NCBI GenBank assembly: GCA_017441385.1
Contig: JAFRXY010000081.1
Span: 1-64,000, forward strand
Reading direction: 5' to 3'
Length of the DNA stretch: 64,000 bases
From: Clostridia bacterium
GTDB lineage: Bacteria; Bacillota; Clostridia; Oscillospirales; Acutalibacteraceae
In this document: one piece after another, positions 34,968 through 42,601 of the stretch
Layout of the letters: the number at the start of each line of letters is the position of its first letter
How positions within the stretch are numbered: position 1 is the stretch's first letter
Translations under genes and position numbers: made by a program
The notes under the pieces: generated by a model
Database searches by the model: none
What the model saw: the letters and a program-made list of their open reading frames with translations, nothing else
What the model was told of the DNA's origin: nothing

Positions 34968-35389
34968 ATCCCCGCCGATGCCCTGCGTTTCGCAAGGTAA
35001 TTTTCCAGAATGATCACCGCGGAAACCGCGTCCACCACTTGCTTGCGCTTTTTTCCGCGGGTGTTGGTGGCATTGAGAAATACATGGGCTTCCATAGTGG
35101 TGCAGCGCTCGTCCAGCATATCTACCGGAATGCCGCAGGCTGCTTCCAGCGCTTGGGCGAAGCGGCGGGCGTTCTGTGCGCTTTCGCCCTCCGAGCCGTC
35201 CATGTTGACCGGCAGACCTACCACAATAAGCTCCGCCTTTCGTTCGGCGGCAAGGACGGAAATCTTTTCGGTAAGGTGCGGAACGTATTTTTCATTGATC
35301 ACCGTCACCGGAGAAGCGAGCCTTTCACCGGGATCGCAAATGGCAATGCCGGTTCGCGCCCTGCCGAAATCGACCGACATGATCACCAT
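34964..35389 (-). CDS. ruvX: YqgF/RuvX family Holliday-junction-resolvase-like protein
   Basis: A 141-residue RNase H-fold protein with SVDFGRARTGIAICDP at the start, VVGLPVNMDGSEG in the middle and MLDERCTTMEAH and VVDAVSAVIILENYL at the end. These keep the catalytic acidic residues. The family works in 16S pre-rRNA 5' processing and perhaps junction cleavage. It overlaps pyrD at its start and hemW at its end, so it sits in the pyrK-pyrD-ruvX-hemW run. The usual DUF1292 neighbour is not here. Confidence 0.92.
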   Translation of the reverse strand: MVIMSVDFGRARTGIAICDPGERLASPVTVINEKYVPHLTEKISVLAAERKAELIVVGLPVNMDGSEGESAQNARRFAQALEAACGIPVDMLDERCTTMEAHVFLNATNTRGKKRKQVVDAVSAVIILENYLAKRRASAGM

Positions 35390-36297
35390 AGTTCCACCTG
35401 TCCGACCAGCTCGGATATATTGGCAATGTGATTTTCGGCGAGGTAACTGTCCATCCCCTCAATGATTTTCAGCGGCGCGTAGGGGTCGGTAAACATCACC
35501 GTACCCACCTGAATGGCAGAGGCGCCCGCCAGCGTCATCTCGATGGCGTCCTTCCATGTGCAGATGCCGCCCAGACCGATCACAGGCACCTTCACGGCGT
35601 TGTAGACCTCGTTGACCATCCGCACGGCAATCGGGAAGATCGCCGCGCCGGACATTCCGCCCTTGTTGTTGTGCAGGATGGGCCGGCGGGTGCGGATGTC
35701 GATTCTCATGCCGAGAAGGGTATTGATGAGAGAAACCGCGTCGGCTCCGGCCGCTTCAACGGCCTTTGCGATTTCCGAAATGCTGGTGACGTTGGGGGAG
35801 AGCTTGACGATCAGCGGTTTATCGGGGCAGTGACGCCGGACGACGGAAGTGATGCGCTCCGCTCCCGCGCAGGAAGTGCCGAAGGCCGCGCCGCCTGCCT
35901 TGACGTTGGGGCAGGAGATGTTCAGCTCCACCATATCCACGTCGGAATCGTTGATCTTCTCCGCAATGGCCGCGTAATCCTCTTCGGTTGCGCCGGCAAT
36001 GTTCGCGATGATCACAGTGTTCTGCTGCCGCAGCCACGGCAGGTCTTCTCTGATGAAATGCTCCACGCCCGGATTCTGCAAGCCTACCGAATTCAATATG
36101 CCGCTGGGCGTTTCAGCGATACGCGGCGGGGGATTGCCCGCTTTCTCGTGTATGGTCATGCCTTTGGATGAAATGCCTCCCAGCTTGGATATGGGATACA
36201 GTTCGTTGTACTCCCTGCCGAAGCCATAGGTTCCCGAGGCGGCGATGACGGGGTTCTTGAATTCCACCCCGCAGATGTTCACATTGAGTCTGCTCAT
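35383..36297 (-). CDS. pyrD: Dihydroorotate dehydrogenase B, catalytic subunit
   Basis: A 304-residue class 1B enzyme that oxidises dihydroorotate to orotate with FMN and passes electrons through PyrK to NAD+. It has the FMN barrel with NPVIAASGTYGFG, NSVGLQNPGVEHF, ELNISCPNVKAGG with the class 1 catalytic Cys at SCPN, and GLGGICTWKDAIEMTLAGA. The start overlaps pyrK by four bases (ATGA), and the end overlaps ruvX. The length is normal. Confidence 0.96.
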   Translation of the reverse strand: MSRLNVNICGVEFKNPVIAASGTYGFGREYNELYPISKLGGISSKGMTIHEKAGNPPPRIAETPSGILNSVGLQNPGVEHFIREDLPWLRQQNTVIIANIAGATEEDYAAIAEKINDSDVDMVELNISCPNVKAGGAAFGTSCAGAERITSVVRRHCPDKPLIVKLSPNVTSISEIAKAVEAAGADAVSLINTLLGMRIDIRTRRPILHNNKGGMSGAAIFPIAVRMVNEVYNAVKVPVIGLGGICTWKDAIEMTLAGASAIQVGTVMFTDPYAPLKIIEGMDSYLAENHIANISELVGQVELW

Positions 36298-37067
36298 TCC
36301 CAGATTACCTCCCTGCTGTCAAATACCGGGCCGTTTTTGCATACATGCAGATATTTCTCTCCGCCGTCGGACGTTCTTGTCTTGCAGGCGCAGACCAGAC
36401 AGGCGCCTATGCCGCAGCCCATGCGTTCTTCCAGCGAGACCATGCACCGAATGCCGCGCTTTTCCGCTTCCGCGGCCGTCAGCCGAAGCATCGGCTTGGG
36501 GCCGCAGGCGTAGATCACGTCGCAGGGCGCTTCATCCAGACGGGCGGCAAGCAGCTGCGTGACAAAGCCGTGATGCCCCAGCGACCCGTCGTCGGTGGCG
36601 ATGCGTACATCCGCGCCGTTCCCTCTGAATTCGTCGGCGAGAATCACCGCTTCCTTGCTGCGGAAGCCGAGAAGAACGGTGGCGTTTTCCCCGTAGGGCG
36701 CGGAAGCGCCGAGCAGGGGAGGAACTCCTATGCCGCCTCCCACAAACACCGCTTTTTCGGCAGGGTCAATGTCAAAGCCGTTGCCGAGCGGAGCAAGAAT
36801 ATCCATGCGCTGTCCTTCGCTCATTTCCGACAGGATTTGCGTCCCCTCGCCGCGTATCTCAAAGACAAAGCGGATTGTCCCTTCCTCCCGGCTGAACCCG
36901 CAGATCGAGATGGGACGGCGCAGGGTTTTGCCTTCCACGAGAATGTTGGCGAACTGTCCGGGCTTCATGTTCTGCACGGCGGTTTCAGACGCGACGGTGA
37001 AGCTGAAAGTCGTTCTGTTGAGCTGTTCCTTTTTGATAACGGGACATAGCTCCTGAGTATATTTCAT
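36294..37067 (-). CDS. pyrK: Dihydroorotate dehydrogenase B, electron-transfer subunit
   Basis: A 257-residue iron-sulfur flavoprotein. The FAD domain has RPISICG, the NAD domain has VFVGGGIGVPPLLG, and the C-terminal 2Fe-2S site uses Cys in GCGIGACLVCACK and HVCKNGPVF. It links PyrD to NAD+. It is the first gene of the unit and has its own promoter. Confidence 0.95.
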   Translation of the reverse strand: MKYTQELCPVIKKEQLNRTTFSFTVASETAVQNMKPGQFANILVEGKTLRRPISICGFSREEGTIRFVFEIRGEGTQILSEMSEGQRMDILAPLGNGFDIDPAEKAVFVGGGIGVPPLLGASAPYGENATVLLGFRSKEAVILADEFRGNGADVRIATDDGSLGHHGFVTQLLAARLDEAPCDVIYACGPKPMLRLTAAEAEKRGIRCMVSLEERMGCGIGACLVCACKTRTSDGGEKYLHVCKNGPVFDSREVIWE

Positions 37068-37102
37068 ATTGCTTTTACCTCCTCGGGTATTATCTGACTA
37101 CT

Positions 37103-37131
37103 ATAATAGCATTGTCGTGCAATGAAGTCAA
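37103..37131 (-). promoter_or_regulatory. Sigma-A promoter of pyrK-pyrD-ruvX-hemW
   Basis: Minus strand TTGACT (37131-37126), 17 bp, TATTAT (37108-37103). The leader is only about 30 nt, so no PyrR-type attenuator fits. Confidence 0.7.
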
Positions 37132-37163
37132 ATAAAAAATGACAAAAACTCAATTCACGGCTA

Positions 37164-37192
37164 TTGCAATCACAGATATTATATGATATACT
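37164..37192 (+). promoter_or_regulatory. Sigma-A promoter of the LRR gene
   Basis: TTGCAA (37164-37169), 17 bp, TATACT (37187-37192). Confidence 0.75.
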
Positions 37193-37246
37193 AAAATGAA
37201 ACTTTGGTAAAGTGAGTGAAATATATTCTCGGAGGTATCTTGAGCA

Positions 37247-38830
37247 ATGAAGAAAAAATCCTTTGTTCTGTTTGTGCTGTCTTCTGTGGTTCTCGTGATA
37301 ATTTGCGGACTGCTGCTTTTTTTTGCCAATTATGCCGTGGTGAACGGAAAAGTCTATTCCCTTACAGTTACAGCGGGGGATTGGAAGGACAGCGGAATGG
37401 AAAGCATCGGTTTTCTGAACAGGTTTCATAAGCTGGAGCGTGCTGATGTTTCCGGCAATGACGTGCAATCGCTGCCCGTCCTGAAAAGATGTTCCTCTCT
37501 GAAGGTGCTTTCGGTCAGCGGCAGCGATTTTCCCGCAGAGGAATGCATTGCCTTTTACGATCATCATCCCGATACAAAGCTGGAATGCGGCGTAATGATC
37601 GGCGAAAAGAAATACAGTTCCCTCCTGCGCAATCTTGTGGTTCCGGATGAAATGAGCGAAGGGGAATTACGGCTGCTGACCGCTTTGAAGAATCTCGACC
37701 GGCTGGATCTGACCGGTGTGGATGTGAGCGACGAAACATATGATTATCTGAAAGAAAAACTTCCGGAATGCAATATTGTCAGAAGGGTTATCTTTGACGG
37801 GAAGCAATATCTGAATACGGATACATCAGTACGGCTTTCGGCAGATTTTTTTGAAAATCAAAACGCCGAGGCGGAAATCGGACGCCTGCAATATTTTGAA
37901 TCGCTAGAGGAAATAAATGCTTTTGCATGCAAGGACAGCGAAGTCCTTATCGAGTTTCGTGAGCGGTTCCCTCAATATACGGTCAGATGGAATACACAGA
38001 TTTTCGGCACGGATTATGATATCTCCGCCACAGAAATTGATCTCAGCAAAAAGGAACATACCTTGGATGAATTCATTAAGGAATTTGACAAAAAACTGGG
38101 TCGCTTTAAAAATCTGAAAAAAATATACATGATGAACTGCGGTCTTTCTGATCTGAATATGGAAAAACTCATGGAGAAGTATCCGGATATTAAATTTGTG
38201 TGGTACGTGAAATTTTCTCGGTACAAGGTCAGAACCGACGCTGTGGCTTTTTCAACGCTTATTGCGGTTCATGAAGAAGCCAACGGACTTAATGAACATA
38301 CCATGGCGCCGCTCTTTAAATACTGTACGGATTTGGTATCACTGGATATCGGACATTGCCATTGCAGAGATATTTCGGCTATTGCCAATCTTAAAAACCT
38401 GCGTGCGCTTATCATTATGAATAACAAGGTAGTTGACATCACCCCCTTTGCTGAGCTGACCAAACTGGAATTTCTGGAGATGAACGGCAATTATGTGAGA
38501 AGCGTGGAGCCGCTTTCCGGACTGAAAAATCTGAAAATGATAAATCTGTACGGCAGTCAGACCATTACGGATCTGTCTCCGCTTTACAACCACCCTAATC
38601 TGGAGATGGTCATTTTTGATAAGCATATCCCCGAAAAGGAGCAGCAGCGTTTTATTGAATCCAATCCCGGCTGTGAATCCTACTTTAAGGTTCCAAGTGA
38701 GGGAAGAACCACCAATGTCGCGTGGAGGGCTTCTCCTTTGAGAGAGAAATACAAGAATTCTTTCCGGAAGTGGCAGAACGTGACAGGATTCGACGAAGAA
38801 ACCGAAACATTCAGCTATGATTTCGACTGA
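37247..38830 (+). CDS. Membrane-anchored leucine-rich-repeat protein
   Basis: A 527-residue protein. A single N-terminal hydrophobic segment (about 6-28, VLFVLSSVVLVIICGLLLFF) acts as signal anchor. The outside part carries leucine-rich repeats in two groups, about residues 45-190 and 270-460. Clear units are LKNLDRLDLTGVDVSDE, LKNLRALIIMNNKVVDITPF and LTKLEFLEMNGNYVRSVEPL. Repeats of this form mediate binding, not catalysis; a wall or surface partner is an inference. No LPxTG or other sorting site follows. AGGTATCTTGAGC lies before the ATG; a canonical terminator follows. Confidence 0.82.
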   Translation: MKKKSFVLFVLSSVVLVIICGLLLFFANYAVVNGKVYSLTVTAGDWKDSGMESIGFLNRFHKLERADVSGNDVQSLPVLKRCSSLKVLSVSGSDFPAEECIAFYDHHPDTKLECGVMIGEKKYSSLLRNLVVPDEMSEGELRLLTALKNLDRLDLTGVDVSDETYDYLKEKLPECNIVRRVIFDGKQYLNTDTSVRLSADFFENQNAEAEIGRLQYFESLEEINAFACKDSEVLIEFRERFPQYTVRWNTQIFGTDYDISATEIDLSKKEHTLDEFIKEFDKKLGRFKNLKKIYMMNCGLSDLNMEKLMEKYPDIKFVWYVKFSRYKVRTDAVAFSTLIAVHEEANGLNEHTMAPLFKYCTDLVSLDIGHCHCRDISAIANLKNLRALIIMNNKVVDITPFAELTKLEFLEMNGNYVRSVEPLSGLKNLKMINLYGSQTITDLSPLYNHPNLEMVIFDKHIPEKEQQRFIESNPGCESYFKVPSEGRTTNVAWRASPLREKYKNSFRKWQNVTGFDEETETFSYDFD

Positions 38831-38857
38831 TAATTGAATACAAACACAAGCCAATAG

Positions 38858-38906
38858 AAAAACGCACAGGCAGCCGTGATAATCTCCGTCTGCCTGTGCG
38901 TTTTTT
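38858..38906 (+). terminator. Rho-independent terminator
   Basis: Stem AAAACGCACAGGCAG / CTGCCTGTGCGTTTT with a T-run, 28 bp after the LRR stop. Confidence 0.9.
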
Positions 38907-38927
38907 GGTGTAAAAAAATACATTCCG

Positions 38928-39078
38928 CCCGACCGTAATGCGCTTTAAATAACCTGCTACTAAAAGTAACAGGTGGGTGCCATCCCAACGGATTCTCGCT
39001 CCCTGCTTCCGTACTCAGTTCAAGACTGCGGGAGGTCTGCAATCCACCGCCGGAGACCTGGCTCCCTAAGAATAATTT
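38928..39078 (-). ncRNA. Candidate 6S RNA
   Basis: Read on the minus strand, a conserved-looking, GC-rich, non-coding block contains GGGAGCCAGGTCT / AGACCTCCC, GGAAGCAGGGAGCGAGAATCC, GGCACCCACCTG and the hairpin ACCTGTTACT/AGTAGCAGGT. It ends in a weak stem and seven T. The layout and the GGCACCCACCTG box recall Clostridia 6S RNA, which binds RNA polymerase holoenzyme. No clear own promoter was found, so it could be processed from the DUF1292 transcript. The class is not certain from reading alone. Confidence 0.55.
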
Positions 39079-39159
39079 GTAGGGTTATAAAAGCACAGTT
39101 CGCGTATCGGGCAGAATAGTATGCAAATATTGATAATAGTATGTGCGGTCTGAAAGGTA

Positions 39160-39528
39160 TTATGCGCCGGCAAGAGAACCGCCGTCTGAAGCCGGTATTT
39201 CGTCCTCATCGCCGTACAGCTCCTTGAACCGCTCACGGAAAAGATCATCCAGCGCCATCAGAAGCTCCTCGTCCTCGATTTCAGCAAGCTCCTCCTCGTC
39301 GTCAACAACGTCTACCTGAAGGATCATGTACTCCGCTTCACCTGTGTCATCGTCAATGGAAGCAAGCGGCATCAGAGCCACAAACTTGCCTTCCTGGGTT
39401 TCGATGGCGTCAAGTATCTCATATTCGGAAGTCCGGCCTTCATCATCTATCAGCGAGATAATGCTGTCGTCCTCGGCGTCTTCTGATTCGGCAGAGCCTT
39501 TGCCGCGTGTGTTGATATTTTCACTCAT
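39160..39528 (-). CDS. DUF1292 domain protein (second copy)
   Basis: A 122-residue, strongly acidic protein of the same family as 13877-14188. DUF1292 marks are ISLIDDEGRTSEYEILDAIE, KFVALMPL and a closing helix LDDLFRERFKELYG. The protein is more acidic and longer than the first copy, with a Ser/Gly-rich tail. It has its own promoter and a leader of about 100 nt. No terminator is evident before the candidate 6S RNA. Confidence 0.85.
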   Translation of the reverse strand: MSENINTRGKGSAESEDAEDDSIISLIDDEGRTSEYEILDAIETQEGKFVALMPLASIDDDTGEAEYMILQVDVVDDEEELAEIEDEELLMALDDLFRERFKELYGDEDEIPASDGGSLAGA

Positions 39529-39634
39529 ATTTCGGATTAGTCCTCACTGTAAATAATAAGAAATAATTGATTGTCATGGGGCAAAAAAACACCCGACGAC
39601 ATATTATTCAAAAGCTTTCTTCAAAACCATTAGT

Positions 39635-39663
39635 ATTTTACACGCTTTTTTTCCATGTGTCAA
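39635..39663 (-). promoter_or_regulatory. Sigma-A promoter of the second DUF1292 gene
   Basis: Minus strand TTGACA (39663-39658), 17 bp, TAAAAT (39640-39635). Confidence 0.75.
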
Positions 39664-39722
39664 TAGGAAATTTAGATTATTTCAAAATAAATAAATTTTT
39701 TTGAGTTTTTTTAAAAAAACTA

Positions 39723-39751
39723 TTGACAAACTAATAAAGATGTGTTATATT
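39723..39751 (+). promoter_or_regulatory. Strong sigma-A promoter of the 1.3-kb RNA
   Basis: TTGACA (39723-39728), 17 bp, TATATT (39746-39751), in AT-rich DNA. It points into the long non-coding unit. Confidence 0.85.
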
Positions 39752-39974
39752 ATAGTTGAGCTTAGGAGAGCGGTAAAGTTAAGGACAGACAGGATGAATA
39801 AAGTAAGTCTTACGTAAAGCAACGTAGATCAAAACATTGATCGAAAAAATAAGACCGAAAAAAGTAAGCTGTCTGTGATCAGAATCATATGGGAAAAACC
39901 TTACATGAATGAAGATCGCATCCTTTTCAGAACAGAGCTTGACTGAGCAATACAAAAGAAACGGGGTGACGCCG

Positions 39975-40040
39975 ATGGATGCAGTAACAGCCTCACAGCA
40001 CATCGGAATCGAAGCCCGCAAGAATGAAATTGCTGAGTAA
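39975..40040 (+). CDS. Possible 21-residue peptide inside the long RNA
   Basis: ATG at 39975 follows CGGGGTGAC with good spacing and encodes MDAVTASQHIGIEARKNEIA plus a final E. It is the most protein-like short frame in the unit. Lys/Arg-rich short frames also occur at about 40408-40503 and 40519-40611. No homologue is known to me. Confidence 0.25.
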   Translation: MDAVTASQHIGIEARKNEIAE

Positions 40041-41016
40041 ACAAAAAGGCAATCAGCACAGAGAGCTTTTATAGCAAACGATCCGAGATGAAAAATCAAA
40101 GCAGATCGAATGATGCAGGATAGAAGCCGGTGCAATGTTTATGAACAGTACGCCTTGGAGTTCAAAAGCAATGATAATTCCAAAGGCTTCGATAATGTAA
40201 GCAGACAAGCGGAACGGAAAGCCGCTTGAAACAAAAATCAGATGATTCTGCTGATCGAAACGGGAAACATAACAGAAACGCGAAACGAAAATCAAGCAGA
40301 CCAAAGCCGCGCAGAATGTATAAAAATTACTGCTGAAAGAAGCATCAGAAAAAGCTAAGGCAAAAGAAATGATGCAAAGAGTGTAATAAAAAGACGTGAG
40401 ATAAAAGATGCGACAAGAGATGATCTCAGCCGGTTGTGAGAATGGCGGGACGTCAGTTACGAGAAAAAGTAAGAACAAAAAAGTAGTAAGTCGCAGGCAG
40501 TAAAGATTATACAGGATATGATCAAATCATTGATGCAAAAAAAGCGGAAAGAAAAAATCAAAAACCGCTTAAAGCAGCAAAAGCGTAAAGCGAACAACGC
40601 CAGACGCTGAGCGAAAAGAAATACAATCAATGTTGCAATAGAAAGAACCCGACAGGTTTAATGAAGCAGCGGCAAATCCGATGTAATCAATCTTAAGAGG
40701 CGTAAGCTGTAAAAGATGAAATAAGACCTGAACGAGATATAAAAATATAGATCGTAAAAAAGTAAAGGGTCGAGTCCAATGAAAACTTAAAACCCACCAA
40801 GTTGAGTTTCGATGAAAGCAAGTGAGTTCGATGAAAAGAATGTGTCACATGCTGACAAGAAATGAAATGTAAAGGGTGAGTCCAAAGTACAGTTAAGCTT
40901 TGAGAGGCGAAGAAATCCAAACGATATTCGCCGGGAAGGGCAGGAAAGAAAAAGCCCGAAAAAAGAAGCAAAAGGACATTGTAAAAACAAAATAGCTTCG
41001 GCAGCATAAAGCCGGT

Positions 41017-41053
41017 GCGGTATCGATGTAGAAATATGTCGGTACCGCTTTTT
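41017..41053 (+). terminator. Terminator of the 1.3-kb RNA
   Basis: GCGGTATCGA / TCGGTACCGC stem, then TTTTT. A wider stem, GGCAGCA.AAAGC with GCTTT.TGCTGCC, encloses it, forming a two-part 3' structure (about 41000-41059). Confidence 0.85.
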
Positions 41054-41134
41054 GCTGCCTATTATTTGTTGGCTCTAATACAATAATGACAAAATTATCT
41101 CTTTAAAAAGTTCGTAAATTTATTATTAAGGGTA

Positions 41135-41163
41135 TAGACTAAACGGATTTTTTAATGTATAAT
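41135..41163 (+). promoter_or_regulatory. Promoter of the phosphoesterase-like gene
   Basis: TAGACT (41135-41140), 17 bp, TATAAT (41158-41163). Confidence 0.7.
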
Positions 41164-41201
41164 ATGAGCGGTAAAGTATATTTCCATAATTGGGGGAATC
41201 A

Positions 41202-42491
41202 ATGATGTTGCTGCCTAACTGGCTTTGGATCATTATCATACTTTCGGCCTTTGCTGCTTGTATGGTCTATATGGAATTTATCAGAAGCAAATACGTCCTT
41301 TCCACGACGCATAAGGCTGTCACGATCAACGGACTGCCCCGTGTGCTTGACGGCATGAAGTTTGTCGTCATCAGTGACCTTCACAATATGTCTTTCGGCA
41401 GCAAGAATTCCGAGCTTGCCCGGAAGGTCAGGCGAGAGCGCCCGGATTATATTCTTTTCGCCGGCAATATGGGTGATGCCAAGGCTGCGGATATCAACGC
41501 GTTTTATGACTTCCTCGATTCGGTGGGGCGAGAGATTCCTGTTGTCATGGTGCCGGGTAAAGAAGACCTTCGTCTTGGCAACGGCACGCTTCACAAGAAT
41601 TTTGTCAAGTCAGTCAGCGCAGCCGGCGGAGTGATCCTTAACAATTCCCGTGCGGAGATAAATGTCGACGGCGAGAAGATTTTTATCTACGGATATTGTC
41701 CCGGTCTTAAAGTTGACAACAATAAACCCGTGAAAGACTGGAAATATCAGAAAGTGCGCAACAACGATGTATTTGACGCTCTCGGCGAGTGCCCTCAGGA
41801 TGCTACCGTTATTCTGCTTACCAATTATCCCAAGGGCTTCGAGGCGTATTCACGCTGGGGTGCTTCGCTGGTATTTGCCGGCGGAACTCACGGAGGCTAC
41901 TACAGAATTCCTTTTGTCGACAGGCTGATCAGAAACAATAAGATTGCCTATACTTCCGGGGAATACCGCATAGGGCGCAGTAAGATGTATGTCACAAGAG
42001 GTCTGGGCAGTCCGTCCAGAACCAGATTCAATAATCCGCCCGAGATTTCGGTCATCAGCATCACCAGACCCAACAGCCCCTTGCTTAACACGATGCCGGT
42101 CAGTACAGACAATGCTTACGACGTGTTTATGTATTGGGCGAAGTCAGAGGGCAGAGCCATTCGTGATCTGCTGAATGAACGTACTGACGCGCTTCGTGAC
42201 TGGTGGGACAATCTCACTCATAAAGAACAGTCTGTGTATTCCAGAAAAGGAAGAGAAAACAAAGAGAAAACCATCTATATGTCACCGCAGGAGCGCGCAA
42301 AGGAAAATGCCCGCCGCGCCATGAAGGGAAGCGGTCCTGTCCGCCGTGTTTCAAGGGTGAAGACCCGCTCGGAGTACATAAGCGAACTTCAGGCTGAAAT
42401 GGGCAATGCTGACGCCGTTCATTCCTATGATAAATTCAGGACAGCGGAAGAAATAGATAAAATCAAGGTATTCGGAGACATCAAAATCTGA
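41202..42491 (+). CDS. Metallophosphoesterase-like protein, metal site degenerate
   Basis: This 429-residue protein has a membrane helix at about 5-25 and a calcineurin-like fold at about 45-290 of the YkuE/YaeI type. The first motif VISDLH is intact. The others are changed: TGD is AGN (ILFAGNMGD), GNHD is GKED (MVPGKED), the H of the HNP motif is N (LLTNYPKG), and GHTHGGQ is GGTHGGY. Four of seven metal-ligand positions are thus lost, so usual two-metal hydrolysis is unlikely. The last 110 residues are charged and have no recognised domain. GGGGGAA precedes two ATG codons (41202 and 41205). It is monocistronic with its own terminator. Confidence 0.8.
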   Translation: MMLLPNWLWIIIILSAFAACMVYMEFIRSKYVLSTTHKAVTINGLPRVLDGMKFVVISDLHNMSFGSKNSELARKVRRERPDYILFAGNMGDAKAADINAFYDFLDSVGREIPVVMVPGKEDLRLGNGTLHKNFVKSVSAAGGVILNNSRAEINVDGEKIFIYGYCPGLKVDNNKPVKDWKYQKVRNNDVFDALGECPQDATVILLTNYPKGFEAYSRWGASLVFAGGTHGGYYRIPFVDRLIRNNKIAYTSGEYRIGRSKMYVTRGLGSPSRTRFNNPPEISVISITRPNSPLLNTMPVSTDNAYDVFMYWAKSEGRAIRDLLNERTDALRDWWDNLTHKEQSVYSRKGRENKEKTIYMSPQERAKENARRAMKGSGPVRRVSRVKTRSEYISELQAEMGNADAVHSYDKFRTAEEIDKIKVFGDIKI

Positions 42492-42498
42492 TTGAAAC

Positions 42499-42566
42499 GG
42501 CGGATTACGTTATACAGACAATTACTTGCTCCATTGTCTGTATAACCTGATTATCCGCCTGTTTTT
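42499..42566 (+). terminator. Rho-independent terminator, double stem
   Basis: Inner stem TTATACAGACAAT / ATTGTCTGTATAA inside outer stem GGCGGAT / ATCCGCC, then a T-run. Confidence 0.85.
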
Positions 42567-42601
42567 GTGTCTGTTATTGAACGGGAAAGGTCTTGGTTGC
42601 T

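Larger units (their letters stand above)
39758..41058 (+). ncRNA. 1.3-kb U-poor transcript of unknown class
   Basis: A promoter-to-terminator unit with no sense reading frame of 60 codons or more. Composition is odd: in 40561-40620, A is 28 of 60 and T only 4 of 60, and most of the unit is similar. Frames on the other strand give low-complexity, aromatic-rich products and are not genes. Short internal motifs recur: AAGCCGGTGC at about 40126 and 41009, AAAGGGT(C)GAGTCCAA at about 40764 and 40871, and TTCGATGAAA twice near 40810-40835. The 3' end folds into a strong stem-loop. Known giant RNAs (OLE, ROOL, GOLLD) are not recognised in it. Whether it is a functional RNA, a carrier of short ORFs or both is open. 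Confidence 0.6.

Noticed and set aside
39779..41007. Three minus-strand reading frames (39779-40135, 40053-40478, 40693-41007)
   Set aside because: Products are low-complexity Phe/Ser/Leu/Ile-rich strings caused by the purine skew of the other strand, with no ribosome sites or domains.
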